Source of the DNA: Acanthamoeba lenticulata
Taxonomy: Eukaryota > Discosea > Longamoebia > Acanthamoebidae
Assembly: GCA_002179805.1 (NCBI GenBank)
Contig: NAVB01001454.1
Coordinates: 1 to 27,074, forward strand
DNA: 27,074 nt
Direction: 5' to 3'
Shown: piece by piece, positions 10,401-20,105 of the stretch
How positions within the stretch are numbered: position 1 is the first letter of the stretch
Layout of the letters: each line of letters begins with the position of its first letter
Translations under genes and position numbers: made by a program
Notes under the pieces: model-generated
Database searches by the model: none
What the model saw: only the letters and a program-made list of their open reading frames with translations
What the model was told of the DNA's origin: nothing

Positions 10401-11251
10401 ATCGGACGGAGACCTACCATGGAAGATGCGCTCTCACTGCAGGGTCACTTCCTGCGCGACGATATGGACTTCTTTGGCCTGTTCGACGGCCACGCTGGGC
10501 GTGGCGTTGCCGAGTACTGCGCGGACCACGTCCACACGGTCGTGTGCGACAAGCTCAAGAGCGGTTCGGACGTCCGCAAGGCCCTCCAAGACTGCTGGGA
10601 GGACGTCAACAGCGGCCTCAAGGCCCGGCTCGACGGCGGCGACTCGGCTCTGCGACACGCTGGCGCGACGGCCGTAGCAGTCGTCGTCGACGGCAAGCAC
10701 TTGATCGTGAGCAACGTGGGCGACAGCCGCGCCGTGCTGGGCCGCGGCGGCCGCGGCGTGCGCATCTCCAAGGACCACAAACCCAACCTGCACGAGGAGG
10801 AAGAGCGCATCTTTGGCCTCGGCGGCTACGTCGTTGGCGAGACCGCCCGAGTCAACGGCCAGCTCGCCGTCTCCCGCGCCATCGGCGACTTCTACTTGCA
10901 CCCCTTCGTCAGGTTCTTCCCCCTTCTTTACTTGCAATCAATTCAAAAGTTCGAATCAATGTTTGTTTAATATTTAACAAATTTAATATTTATATTTATC
11001 AATTGATTTTAATCCTTTTTCTTACGCGCAGCTACGAGCCGCATGTGGCGTCGGTGGAGTTGACGGACGAGGATACGGCGTTGATCATCGCGTGCGACGG
11101 TGTGTGGGACGAAGTCGACGACGACACGGCTGTGGCGCTCGCCGCGCAGGAGCCCGCCGATCCGTTCGCCATCTCGTGCCGTATCCGTGACTACGCCTAC
11201 CTGTTGGGCTCCGACGACAACATCTCGGTCATCACCATCCTCCTCAAGTGA
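7477..11251 (+). CDS. Leucine-rich repeat / PP2C-type protein phosphatase fusion
   Basis: Predicted Mg2+/Mn2+-dependent Ser/Thr phosphatase targeted by leucine-rich repeats. Exons: 7477-7605, 7670-7898, 7973-8050, 8149-8303, 8402-8521, 8607-8776, 8849-9566, 9770-9844, 10000-10275, 10383-10912 and 11032-11251, giving 899 aa. Residues 1-43 form a charged heptad-like helix (probable coiled coil). Residues 44-145 are Lys/Glu- then Pro-rich and disordered. About 20 LRRs of 22-24 residues (LxxLxLxxNxLxxLPxxL type) fill about 160-640. PP2C occupies about 651-899 with GRRPTMED (658-665), FDGHAG (684-689), NVGDSRAVL, AVSRAIGDF, CDGVWD (848-853) and SDDNISVI (Asp889), so the metal-binding aspartates are intact. 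The order resembles PHLPP, but no PH domain is seen. The exon 7-8 joint crosses a long GC-rich intron and is the least certain. Confidence 0.88.
9567..9769 (+). other. GC-rich 203-bp intron of the LRR-PP2C gene with repeated CCCGGGTGG motif
   Basis: Splicing CTG|GTGCCT to CCAG|GCG restores the LRR register exactly across the joint. The intron is far richer in G/C than its neighbours. It has CCCGGGTGGG at 9637-9646 and 9651-9660 and CCCGGGTGG at 9672-9680. Ten bases at 9603-9612 are the reverse complement of 9674-9683, so the repeats can be enclosed in a stem. Confidence 0.6.
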
Positions 11252-11513
11252 TTGATCCACACCCAGCGGGTCGTTCGTCTCGCGGCGAGAGCCTTCTTGT
11301 CTTTTGAATCGCTTTGTCGTCTTGCTTTGTTGCCGCCAGTAGTTGTAGGAATTTGAAAAATTCATGTCCGAAATGACTGGAGCCGCCGCACAAATCGGAA
11401 ACCGGGAAGGTCTGCAACCGGCGACCGCTTCACCGCACGTCCGCACACGCAAGCACACCGGGATAGATACGCAACTTACCTACTCACACACTGCCTTGCT
11501 GGTAAAAGTTAGT
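11252..11513 (+). other. Intergenic region, LRR-PP2C to Fsl copy 1
   Basis: This is a 262-bp spacer between two same-strand genes. No clear AATAAA or TATA box is seen. An in-frame upstream ATG at 11364 would extend the receptor by 50 residues, but it would bury the signal peptide, so I treat this stretch as untranslated. Confidence 0.4.
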
Positions 11514-14302
11514 ATGGATGGGGCTTGGCGCCCTCTGTCTGCTCGAGGGACGACCCAAGAGGGCTGCAGCACGTTGCTGGGGCTGGTCCTGCTGGTCGTC
11601 CTCTTGTTGCTGCCCTCATCTGCAAGCGCACAGTCCTGCGTGCCCTTTCGTGGGGCACCTCTCACGAGCCACAAGTGCGACCCGCTGGTGACCTACCCCT
11701 CTGTCCTCCTTCGACCCAATCAAACCTATGACCAGGTTCCCTCCCCTCTCTCTCGCCCCAGACCTCGAGGGCCGCGCTCTTCGTTCTTTTTCTGTGCGGC
11801 GTTTGACTCCGACCCCGCTTCGTTCTTTTCCTATTGTTGTTGCCAATGGCGACAGGCGGATGCAGCGGCCGCTCGAGTTACGAAGCTGTTTGGGGCCTTC
11901 CTGCCGCCCAAGTGCAGGCTCGCAGGCCTCCGCCTGGCCTGTCTGGGCAACTTTGTCAGCTGCCAGACCACCAACATGACCTGTACACCACCACCAGCCC
12001 GCCCTCCTCGCTCCTCGCATGTCGCGGCGCGCTGACTCTCTGGCTCGGTTCTCTGCAGACCTCCCGCCGTGCCGGTCCGTCTGCGAGGACGTGGTCGCGC
12101 AGTGCCAGGACCCCTTCGCGAAGCGTAGCCGCACCGCGCAGCTGCCCAACTGCAGCGCGGTCGATCCCACCACGGGCCAGCCCCGCTATCCGACCCACAA
12201 CTGCAACATGGCTTCGTCTGACGTCCGTGCGTCTCCCTTTCCCTCTGCTGGCCATGCTGGCTGACGTCAGCGTCATGATCATCTGATCTCGTATGTTCCG
12301 TCGATGGACATGCCGGCCGCGCGCGCACACAGTGGTGCCCTACAGCCAGGCCGACTGCCCGTACCCGCTCAAGTTCAACCCGCGCGGCACGGTGGGCGAC
12401 GCCACGCTGTCGCTCGCGGCCGACGAGCAGATATGCGTGTACGGCTGCCCGGCGCCGCTGTTCTCGCCCGAGGACTGGCAGGCCTCGGCCGGCATCACCA
12501 TCGGCCTCTCGAGTACCTCATCTTCTTGTTCTTCCTTCACTTCTTTCTTGGCTCGTGTGCGCTCACCACGCAAGTTGACTGCCAGTCCTCTCGACGGCGA
12601 TGATGCTGTTCCTCAGCCTGACCTACATCCTGAGCCCGCGCAAGCGCCGCTTCCCGACGTCGCTCCAGCTGTGGGTCTGCGTGTCGTCCCTCATCTCGGC
12701 CATCGGCATCGACATCTCTGTTCTCGTCGGCGGTATGTCCTTGCCATCATCATCATCATCATCGTCATCGTCATTGCCGCCTTCGTCGTCATCCTCGAAG
12801 ACGTCCCAGAGCGAGGCTCACGTCATCATCATTTTCTTCGTGGCCGGGGCAGGTCCGGAGCGGACCAACTGCACGTGGGACGACCCGGCCGTGCTGCAGT
12901 CCTTTGCCGGGGCGCGCGACAACGACGGGCAGGGCGTCGTGTGCGTCCTGCAAGGTCCGTCGCCCGCCCGGACGTGCATCTGGCCCGAGCCCTGAGCGTG
13001 ATATGCTCTTGTGGCCGCACGCGCGCACAACAACAGGGATGCTGGTGATGTACGGCGGGCTGGCCGGGAGCTTCTGGTGGGTCATGCTCTGCTACACGGT
13101 CTTCCAGTTTGTCGTCGTCGAGATCGCCTCCACCCGCGCGCGCCAGATGGTCCTCCTCTTCCTCATTCTCCTCCTGCTCCTCCCCGCCATCGCCCTCCTC
13201 GCGGACGATGACTTTGAACCTGACATCGCCCACGCGCAGCTGCACGCCGTGTCGCATGTGGTGAGCTGGGGCGTGCCCGCAGTCCTGGTCACCATCGGTA
13301 CGGTCGACGTCGACGCTCATCGCCCGGCTCACTCAACTTACAAACACACAAACACACAAATACACAACTCCACAGCGCTGGGCGCGCAAAAGCTCGAGGC
13401 GCGGTCGATCGGGCACCTCTGCTTCGTCGTGTCGCCGTGGGACTGGGGCCTTTTCTACGCTCCAGGTGGGCTCCCCTCGCCGGGCGTGATTCGTTGTTCT
13501 ACAAACAGGCGACTCAAACGAAACCAACGAAACCAAACGGAAAACAGTGTGTTTGAACCTGTGCGTCGGGACGAGCCTCATGGCGGTCTCCATCGGCAAG
13601 ATCCTGTGGGTCAAGTTCCAGCTCAAGGAGCAGGTCCTCCGGCTGGCCATCCTCGTGGCCTCCTATTGGCTCATCTTCGTCTACCTCATCTCCTTCCGTG
13701 CCTACATCGAGTCTGACCTCGTGCGTCACGCCCTCTTCTTCATCAGGGTCTTCTTCTTCATCTTCTTCATCTTCATCTTCATCGTCGTCCTCATTCTCAT
13801 CATCGTCCTTGTCGTCGTCCTCGTGGTGGATGGCGAGCAGGACAATGTGAAGGCGGCCGTGGAGCAGCAGATCACGTGCAGCGCGGTGACCGGGACCGAG
13901 TGCCCGCTGACGCATGGCATCGACAAGGGCGCGTGGTACCTGCAGGCCCTCACGCTGAGCGGGCAGGGCGTGGTCCTCTTCGTGTGCCTGGGCCTGTCGC
14001 GCGAGACCTTTGCCTTTTGGTGGCGCCTCCTCTCCAGCTGGCGCCACCCGATGCAGGTCATCCGGCGGGACGGCGGGGTCGAGGGCTCCACCGTCATCAT
14101 GGGCGTGCCGGGCGCCGCTGGCGGTCGCATCATCGCCACCGCGCACGGGAGCTCCCGCCGGGCGACGGTGAGCGCCCAGCGGCAGCAGGCGGTGGGCGTC
14201 GAGGACGACGATGACGACGACGCGGACAGCCTGGCCTCGCCCGCCCCCAACTCGCGACCACCACGGCCGCTCGCCTTCTCCGACGAGCTCGATGCGCTCT
14301 GA
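11514..14302 (+). CDS. Frizzled/Smoothened-like seven-transmembrane receptor, copy 1
   Basis: Predicted plasma-membrane class F receptor of the Amoebozoa Fsl type; ligand unknown. Exons: 11514-11735, 11856-11982, 12059-12226, 12333-12512, 12586-12732, 12853-12954, 13037-13149, 13240-13297, 13376-13465, 13548-13720 and 13841-14302 (613 aa). A signal peptide ends near Ala39. Residues 42-170 form a Frizzled-type cysteine-rich domain with exactly ten cysteines, including PPCRSVCEDV. Seven membrane segments follow: about 226-252, 260-283, 317-343, then HAVSHVVSWGVPA, VCLNLCVGTSLMA, LAILVASYWLIF and ALTLSGQGVVLFVCLGLS. Extracellular cysteines are retained (NCTWDD, GTECP). Right after TM7 is ETFAFW (515-520), at the place of the Frizzled KTxxxW motif. 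The tail is about 93 residues with an acidic run. The intron 7 boundaries were set by comparison with copy 2. No Wnt pathway is expected in amoebae, so downstream coupling is unknown. Confidence 0.87.
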
Positions 14303-14357
14303 GCCTGAGGCCAATTATTTATTTGCTTTTCTTTTGTAAAAATGAATGTTATGTTAT

Positions 14358-14404
14358 AATAAAATGTTTTATAAAAAATATTAAATATGCAAGGCGTCAA
14401 TAAA
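14358..14404 (+). terminator. Probable polyadenylation signals of Fsl copy 1
   Basis: AATAAA occurs at 14358-14363 and again at 14399-14404 in an A/T-rich stretch beginning about 55 bp after the receptor stop codon. This is a typical position for 3' end formation. Confidence 0.6.
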
Positions 14405-14517
14405 GAAAAAGGGAACTAACTTTGCCGGTCGAGGAAATGAAGAGGAAAGGCGCGTGTGCCGCGCAACCTGAAGCTGTTCTGACGTCTTTCGCAGCTGACC
14501 TAACCTCCCTGTCGCCA

Positions 14518-14526
14518 GATAAAAAG
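14518..14526 (+). promoter_or_regulatory. TATA-like element upstream of the ABC-F gene
   Basis: GATAAAAAG lies 112 bp upstream of the ABC-F ATG. A start site about 30 bp downstream would leave a leader of roughly 90 nt. The match to TATA is imperfect at the first base, so this is a candidate only. Confidence 0.35.
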
Positions 14527-14637
14527 GGCCAGCAGCTACTGAGTTGAGCGACGCCAGAACTTTGCCACCGCCCGCTCTTGAAGCAGTTGAGGCAGTTACG
14601 AGTAGATAGCGCCTTGTCATTTATTCAGAACGGCCCG

Positions 14638-16272
14638 ATGACGGACAATGAGGAGGTGGCGGTGGCCTTTGCTGGCGAGTTCCACGTGAGCGAGCTCGGG
14701 GAGACTCTCTTCAGCGGCAGCCATGTGGAGCTGGCCGTCGAGGACCGGCTCCTGCTGACCCAGGCCCACTTTGCGCTGCAGCGCGGCCACCGCTACGGCC
14801 TCATCGGCGAGAACGGGGCCGGCAAGACCACCTTCCTCCAGGCCCTCCTCGCGCAGATCGAGCAGGAGCAGCAGCAACAGACCAGCGGCGGCGTGCTCAC
14901 AGTCCAGTACGTGGGCCAGTCCGACGCCGAGCGCAACGCCGCCTGCGCGCAGTCGGTCCTCGAGTACTGCGCGAGCGGCGACGCCCGACGGGCCGCCCTC
15001 GAGCGCGAGCTCGCCCGGCTCGAGGCCCTGCTGGGCGACGACAGCGACGCCGGGGCGGCTGCGGCCGAGCGCGTGGGCGAGCTCATGCTCGAGCTCGAGG
15101 CGCTCGAGCGCGACGCCGGCGACACCGCCGCCCGGGCCGAGCGGCTGCTGCGCCGCCTGGGCTTCTCGCAAGCCATGCAGGCCGGCCGCGTCTCGAGCCT
15201 GTCCGGCGGGTGGCGCACGCGGCTCGAGCTCGCCCGGGCGCTGCTGGCCAAGCCCGACGTGCTCCTGCTCGACGAGCCCACCAACCACCTCGACCTGCAC
15301 GCCGTGTTCCAGCTGGCAAGCATCCTCCGCGCCAACAAGACGCGGACGTGCGTCGTCGTCTCGCACGACGCGGCCTTTCTGGACCTGGTGGCCACAGACA
15401 TCCTCAGCATCCACGGTGGCCAGCTGCAGTCCATGTCGGGCAATTATGCGGCGTTTGAGGAGAAGGCCGCCGAGTACCGCCGCTTCCACGAGCACATCTA
15501 CGACAACCGCCAGCGCGAGGAGGCCCGGCAGCAGGCCAGCGCCAGCCAGCAGCGCACGACCGCGCGGCGGGCGGGCAACGACAAGGCCCTCAAGCAGGCC
15601 GCCAGCCGCGAGCGCAAGGCCCAGGAGCGCGTCGGGCTCTACCGCGAGGACGGCAAGAAGTTCAAGCTCTACTCGATCAAGAAGCTCGACGCGCGCTGCG
15701 TGCGCCTGCCTTCGCGCGCCGCCGCCCTCCAGAAGCAGCGCACGACCAAGATCAGCCTGCCCAAGCCCCACCTGCTCGACAAGCGCACGGGCGGCGGCCA
15801 GCCCCTGCTCGAGCTGCGCGGCGCCAGCTTGCGCTATCCGGGCGGCGCCAGCACCAGGGCGCCGCTGCTGACGCGCCTCGACGCGCAGGTGTGGGCGGGC
15901 GACCGCATCGCGCTGGTCGGCGCCAACGGGGCGGGCAAGTCCACGCTCCTGCGCGCGCTGGCGGGCGACCCGCGCCCGGCGGTCGTGAGCGGCGGAGAGG
16001 TGCGACGCAGCGGCCGTGTGGCCGTGGTCGACCAGAATCAGCTGGCCCTGCTCGAGGGCCACCTGGACGAGTCGAGCGTGGCCTTCCTGCTGGGCCGCCA
16101 CGCGAGCTCGTCGCTGCTGGTCGGCGGCGACGCCGACGCGCGCAAGCACTTGGGCCTGTTTGGCCTCGGCGGCGACCTCGCGCTGCTGCCCATCGGCGCG
16201 CTGAGCGGCGGGCTGCGCGTGCGGCTGGTGCTGGCCGACGTCTTTGCCGACGACGTGCCGCTCGACGTGCTC

Positions 16273-16303
<31 letters not shown>

Positions 16304-16608
16304 GCGAGACCATCGCGGCCCTGGCGGCGGCCCTGTCCACCTTCCCCGGGGCCGTGCTGGCCGTGAGCCACAACTGCGCCTTCCTGCTCGAGGTGTGCCG
16401 CGACCTGTGGATCTGCGAGGACGGCTCCCTGCGCGTCGAGAAGCAGACCGAGACGGGCCCGCGCTTTGTGGACCACTTCCGGGCCTACGCCGAGGGCATC
16501 GTGCCCAAGACCGAGAAGGAGGCCCTCCAGGACATGCTCCGCATCCGGGCCGCCAGGACGGCCATCGTCGTCCAGCAGTCCGGCGCCACGACCAGCTTGC
16601 TCGTGTGA
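14638..16608 (+). CDS. ABC-F family ATPase (twin ABC domains, no membrane domain)
   Basis: Soluble twin-cassette ATPase of the ABC-F class, whose characterised members act on ribosomes or translation (Gcn20, Arb1, New1, EF3-like). 656 aa in a single uninterrupted exon, the only intronless gene here. Cassette 1: Walker A GENGAGKTT (57-65), signature LSGGW (188-192), Walker B LLLDEPTNHLD with Glu213, H-loop VVSHD. A charged inter-domain linker (about 285-400, Arg/Lys/Gln-rich) matches the ABC-F P-site-tRNA-interaction-motif region. Cassette 2: Walker A GANGAGKST (428-436), signature LSGGL (522-526), Walker B LLLDEPTNHLD with Glu549, H-loop AVSHN. Both catalytic glutamates are intact and no TM helix is present. 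An in-frame TTG upstream is ignored; ATG 14638 is the first ATG. Composition is extremely GC-rich. I cannot assign it to one ABCF subfamily. Confidence 0.92.
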
Positions 16609-16938
16609 ACACGACACAACAACCCTTCACCAAGTTGATGATGATGATGATGTTGATGAGACAAAGACATGAACCACAAACACTCACTGCTCTGAATCGT
16701 GGGGACGGCACACCAAGTGGTCTCTGTTGGCGGTTTAGAATAACACAAAAGAAAAACAAACAACACACAAGCGGCAGCACATGGCCGGCCGTCCCTCGTT
16801 TGACCCTCCTCGGCCGCCACCGGTAATGCGTTGAAGATGATAAATAATTGGCACGTCCCCGGAACCAGAAGACGATGAAGGGCGTAGTAGATGTACGAGA
16901 AGAGAGATAGAGAGGTGACGATGTGGTGTAGTTGTTGT
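16609..16938. other. Convergent intergenic region, ABC-F and V-ATPase S1-like genes
   Basis: This 330-bp stretch holds the 3' ends of two genes running toward each other. It contains a short (GAT)5 run at 16637-16651 and an A-rich stretch near 16740-16775. No gene is supported. Confidence 0.5.
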
Positions 16939-18187
16939 TTAGTTGCTGGCACCGGTGCGGACCTTGGAGACCTTCTCCCACCTTGTCGGGGTCTGGAGCT
17001 CAAACATGCAGCCGATGGCGATGGCGAGCAGGACCAGGAGCGTCACAGAGATCACAATGCCGGACCACACGTCAGCGGGCCAGTACTCGTTGCCGTAGGT
17101 GTGCTCCACCACGAGGTCAGCGTCCATCGCGCCGAGGGCGATCATCCGGGCCTGTAAGGAGACGACGTTAGTCTGGGCCGTGTGGCATTAACAAGCCATG
17201 GCCATGCACGCACCGACTTCTCAGCGGCGCGGAAAGTGGCGTCGGCGGTGTAGCCCATAACGTAGCTGCTGCCGGAGAGGCGCTGCTGGATCGCCGAGAT
17301 GAGGGAAACTAGAGTAGGGCGACAAGAAGAAAGTGAGCATAGATGCCTTTAGCCGACGACTAGTAGACAAGAGACAGTAAAGGAGGAGCACATACCATCA
17401 CCGCTGACAAGCTGGACGACGACGACCTCGGTCTTGCCGTTGGAGAGCATGGCGGGGTGGTTCTCGAAGTAGCTCTAAAGAAAGAGGATATTAATATCTA
17501 CTACGAAACGATGCATCGGATTGAGTTGCATCTTCGTACCACGACGGCCTCATCGGACGAGAGACCCGAGAGGGTGATGGCCTCACTGACCTTGGTGGCG
17601 ATGGCATCGCTAACGGGCGTGCTGGGGTAGGCATACGGAAGAACAAGCGACGAGGCAGCAGAATCGAGGAAGGGCTACAAATACCAATAAAATTAGAAGT
17701 TGATGCAACAAATATAATCGCCATGGGGGCTGAGCACAAACCTTAAGGAAAGAGTAGGCCTCGCGAGAGGGCTGAGCCTCCTCCTCAACAAAAATCACCA
17801 CAACTTCGGGGCGCTGCGCGGCATTGACGTAACCCGAAAGTGCGCCCTAGAAAGACAAGATGAGGAAATGGAATTGATACGTGGGCAAATTAAACACTGA
17901 GCTTCGTACAGAGGCAGCTCCGGAAATGGAGGAGACGAATTCGCTAATCTCAGTCTCGGAGACGGTGGTGAAGTACTGCTCCTGCTGAGAGGAGAAATAC
18001 CTGAAAGAATTGGTCAGCGCTGAAGCAATAGAATGTCATGATTTATGCACTGGTGACGCCGCATTGCGGTGAGATACCTTTCTCCCGACCAGAAGACCGC
18101 AGGAGCGGGGAAGGGGGGCAGGAGGGCAGCGTGGATATAGACCACAAAGAAGGCGGCAAGAACAGCAAACGTGATGGCCCTCTTCAT
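16939..18187 (-). CDS. Type I membrane protein resembling V-ATPase accessory subunit S1 (Ac45/Voa1)
   Basis: Probable accessory protein for assembly or sorting of the vacuolar proton pump. Exons: 18187-18078, 18000-17910, 17846-17742, 17674-17540, 17474-17396, 17308-17214 and 17151-16939 (275 aa). The N-terminus MKRAITFAVLAAFFVVYIHA is a signal peptide, followed by PAVFWSGER, like the start of mature Ac45. The lumenal part has VVVIFVEEE and SSLVLPYAYP, reminiscent of the Ac45 N-terminal fold. One TM helix lies at about 235-255 (WSGIVISVTLLVLLAIAIG), followed by a short basic tail beginning with the LQTPTRWE segment typical of the family's C-terminus. The length is close to yeast Voa1 and much shorter than animal Ac45. 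An in-frame ATG at 18262 would add 25 basic residues before the signal peptide and is less likely. The topology is clear; the family name is by resemblance. Confidence 0.62.
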
Positions 18188-18403
18188 CTTGCTTCTCGTA
18201 TCAGATTTCTGCCGCCTGTGCTTTCTCTTCCCTCTTGGCGCCGGCACAGAAGCGGACGACAACTTTTCATCCGGACATGCCCGGATTTATCTTCGCCCCA
18301 GAAAAATAGAAGCCTATTTCAGAAAGAAAACATTTGGCAAACGTTTTCTTTTATTTTGGCCCAATTTCTTCGCGGTCACTCGCGTTATCCCCAGCTATCG
18401 GTC
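18188..18403. promoter_or_regulatory. Divergent promoter region, V-ATPase S1-like and HIBADH
   Basis: Only 216 bp separate two genes transcribed in opposite directions. It includes a GC palindrome within TTGGCGCC (18235-18242) and an A/T-rich stretch with AGAAAAC and GTTTTCT facing each other around 18325-18352. No classical TATA box is obvious. Confidence 0.45.
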
Positions 18404-19884
18404 ATGCAGCAGTCGCGTCGCCTCACTTCCTTTGCTGTTCTCTCCTCCGTTCGCAGCAGCGGCATTGGGGAGGCGAGTCGCTTATCTTTCGCTCTTCGAT
18501 GCTACTCCACCGGCGACAAGAAGGTAAATCGGCAAATTAGCTCACCACAGCGCAATAACCGGAAAATGTGGTAAATGAAGCACTAATCTCATTCTTTGCG
18601 AGCAGCCCGTTGGTTTCATTGGCCTTGGCAACATGGGTGGTTTCATGGCCCAAAACATCATGAAGGCCGGTTATCCGCTCGTGGTGTTTGATGTGAACAA
18701 GACTGCCGTGGAGCGTCTCACGAGCCAGGGCGCCAAGTCTGCCGCGACACCGCGCGAGGTGGCCAACCAGGTTCACCAGCTGGTCACCATGCTGCCGTCC
18801 TCGCCTCACGTCCAGGACGTCTACCTCTCCGAGAACGGCATTCTCAACGGCGTCAAGGAGGGCTCCGTGCTTATCGACGCCTCTACTATTGAGCCTGCCG
18901 TTGCTCGCAGCGTCATTGCCAAGGCCGTGGAGCACAAGGTGACCATGGTCGACGCTCCTGTGTCTGGCGGTACGCGCTCCAGGCATTCCAACTATGATCA
19001 ATCGATTACGCAAGGTCTCGCGCCTTCCTCACCATCCCACCTCTTCTCCTAATGATTAGGTGTGGGCGGCGCCGAGAAGGGCACCCTGACCTTCATGGTC
19101 GGAGGTTCGCAGGAAGAGTTTGATCGCGTGAAGCCGCTCCTCTCAGTCATGGTTTGTTCAGCCTGGGCCGTTCGCCTGCTTCTGAGTTTTATGATCTTAA
19201 CGATGTCCGCGTCCCCATCCAGGGCAAGAACATCGTCCTCTGCGGTGGTGCCGGCAGCGGCCAGGCGGTGAAGATCTGCAACAACCTCGTGCTCGCCATC
19301 TCCATGATCGGTACACGCCTCCCCAGCCTTGTGTTACATGTACGTTGAGAGCTCAGTCCGGTCTTGCAGGTGTCTCCGAAGGCATGAACCTCGGCGTCAA
19401 GCTGGGCCTCGACCCCAAGATCCTTGCCGGTACGCAGCCCACTTCGCTACCTGCGCCTACTTCAGCCTTGGCCATTCATTCACGCTTTTTATTGTTGTTG
19501 AAAGGCATTTTCAACACGTCGTCTGCGCGCTGCTGGTCGTCGGACACCTACAACCCAGTGCCTGGCGTCATGGAGGGCGTCCCCGCCTCGAGGGGCTATT
19601 CCGGCGGCTTCGGCGTACGCATCACCATAATCTGGTTGAGCCTTTTGGTTGATTGCTGAAGCTGGACTTGCACGGGCAATGTGTCTGGTGGCACATCTCA
19701 GGTGGATCTCATGGCGAAGGACGTGTCGCTTGCCATCAACGCCGCTCACGGCGTGAAGGCGCCTATCCCGCTCGGCTCAATGGCGCTGCAGGTGTACAAC
19801 ATGATCAGCACGCAGGGAGGCGGCGGCAAGGACTTCTCCTCGGTCTTCGAGTTCTTCAACAAGGGCTCCGTTCCCAAGCAGTAG
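18404..19884 (+). CDS. HIBADH: 3-hydroxyisobutyrate dehydrogenase, mitochondrial
   Basis: Oxidises 3-hydroxyisobutyrate to methylmalonate semialdehyde in valine catabolism using NAD. Exons: 18404-18523, 18606-18969, 19060-19151, 19223-19310, 19370-19429, 19505-19614 and 19702-19884, joining to 338 aa, close to the animal enzyme. Residues 1-40 are rich in Arg/Ser/Ala with almost no acids, a mitochondrial presequence encoded exactly by exon 1. The Rossmann motif FIGLGNMGG is at 44-52. Asp69 after strand 2 (VVFDVNK) suggests NAD rather than NADP. The substrate loop DAPVSGG is at 156-162 and the catalytic lysine is Lys209 in [11 protein letters not shown]. The C-terminal helical domain contains [13 protein letters not shown] and [12 protein letters not shown], typical of HIBADH. 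It could be a general beta-hydroxyacid dehydrogenase, but these last segments favour HIBADH. Confidence 0.93.
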
Positions 19885-20105
19885 CAACTTCCTTCTTGCC
19901 CACAAAAATCTTAAAAATGCATACAGAAAAAGAATTTCCTTCTTGCTCCCTTACGTTCTTTGGCGCCAAAGATCGAAGTAGAGAATGCAGGCAAACATGA
20001 TCGAATGCAGGGCCATAAAGCTGCATTGGTACTTACACATCGCCACCGAGCAACACCTCACACACAACCATACATAACCGCCTGAGCTTATCTGCGCCCT
20101 ACACG
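19885..20105 (+). promoter_or_regulatory. Intergenic region upstream of DMC1
   Basis: This 221-bp spacer follows HIBADH on the same strand. It contains the 16-bp palindrome at 19957-19972 described separately. No AATAAA or TATA box is clearly present. Confidence 0.45.
19957..19972. promoter_or_regulatory. Palindromic E2F-type site upstream of DMC1
   Basis: TCTTTGGCGCCAAAGA is a perfect 16-bp palindrome whose core TTTGGCGCCAAA contains the E2F/DP consensus TTTSSCGC on both strands. It lies 134 bp upstream of the predicted DMC1 ATG and 72 bp after the HIBADH stop. Function is inferred from the motif and location. Confidence 0.5.

Noticed and set aside
12600..12995. Plus-strand frame reading straight through intron 5 of Fsl copy 1 as coding
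   Set aside because: The homologous site in copy 2 must be spliced to keep the frame, and GT/AG boundaries and phase match exactly, so it is treated as an intron. Possible retention is listed as a finding.
13514..14400. Two long minus-strand open frames opposite Fsl copy 1 exons 10-11
   Set aside because: They are composed of Asp/Glu or Met/Thr/Lys runs that are complements of the TCATCT-type intron repeat. No family resemblance.
14617..16617. 666-codon open frame antisense to the ABC-F gene
   Set aside because: It mirrors the ABC-F coding sequence. The very GC-rich third positions remove stop codons on the other strand. The translation is low-complexity (Leu/Ala/Gly/Val/Glu) with no family motif.
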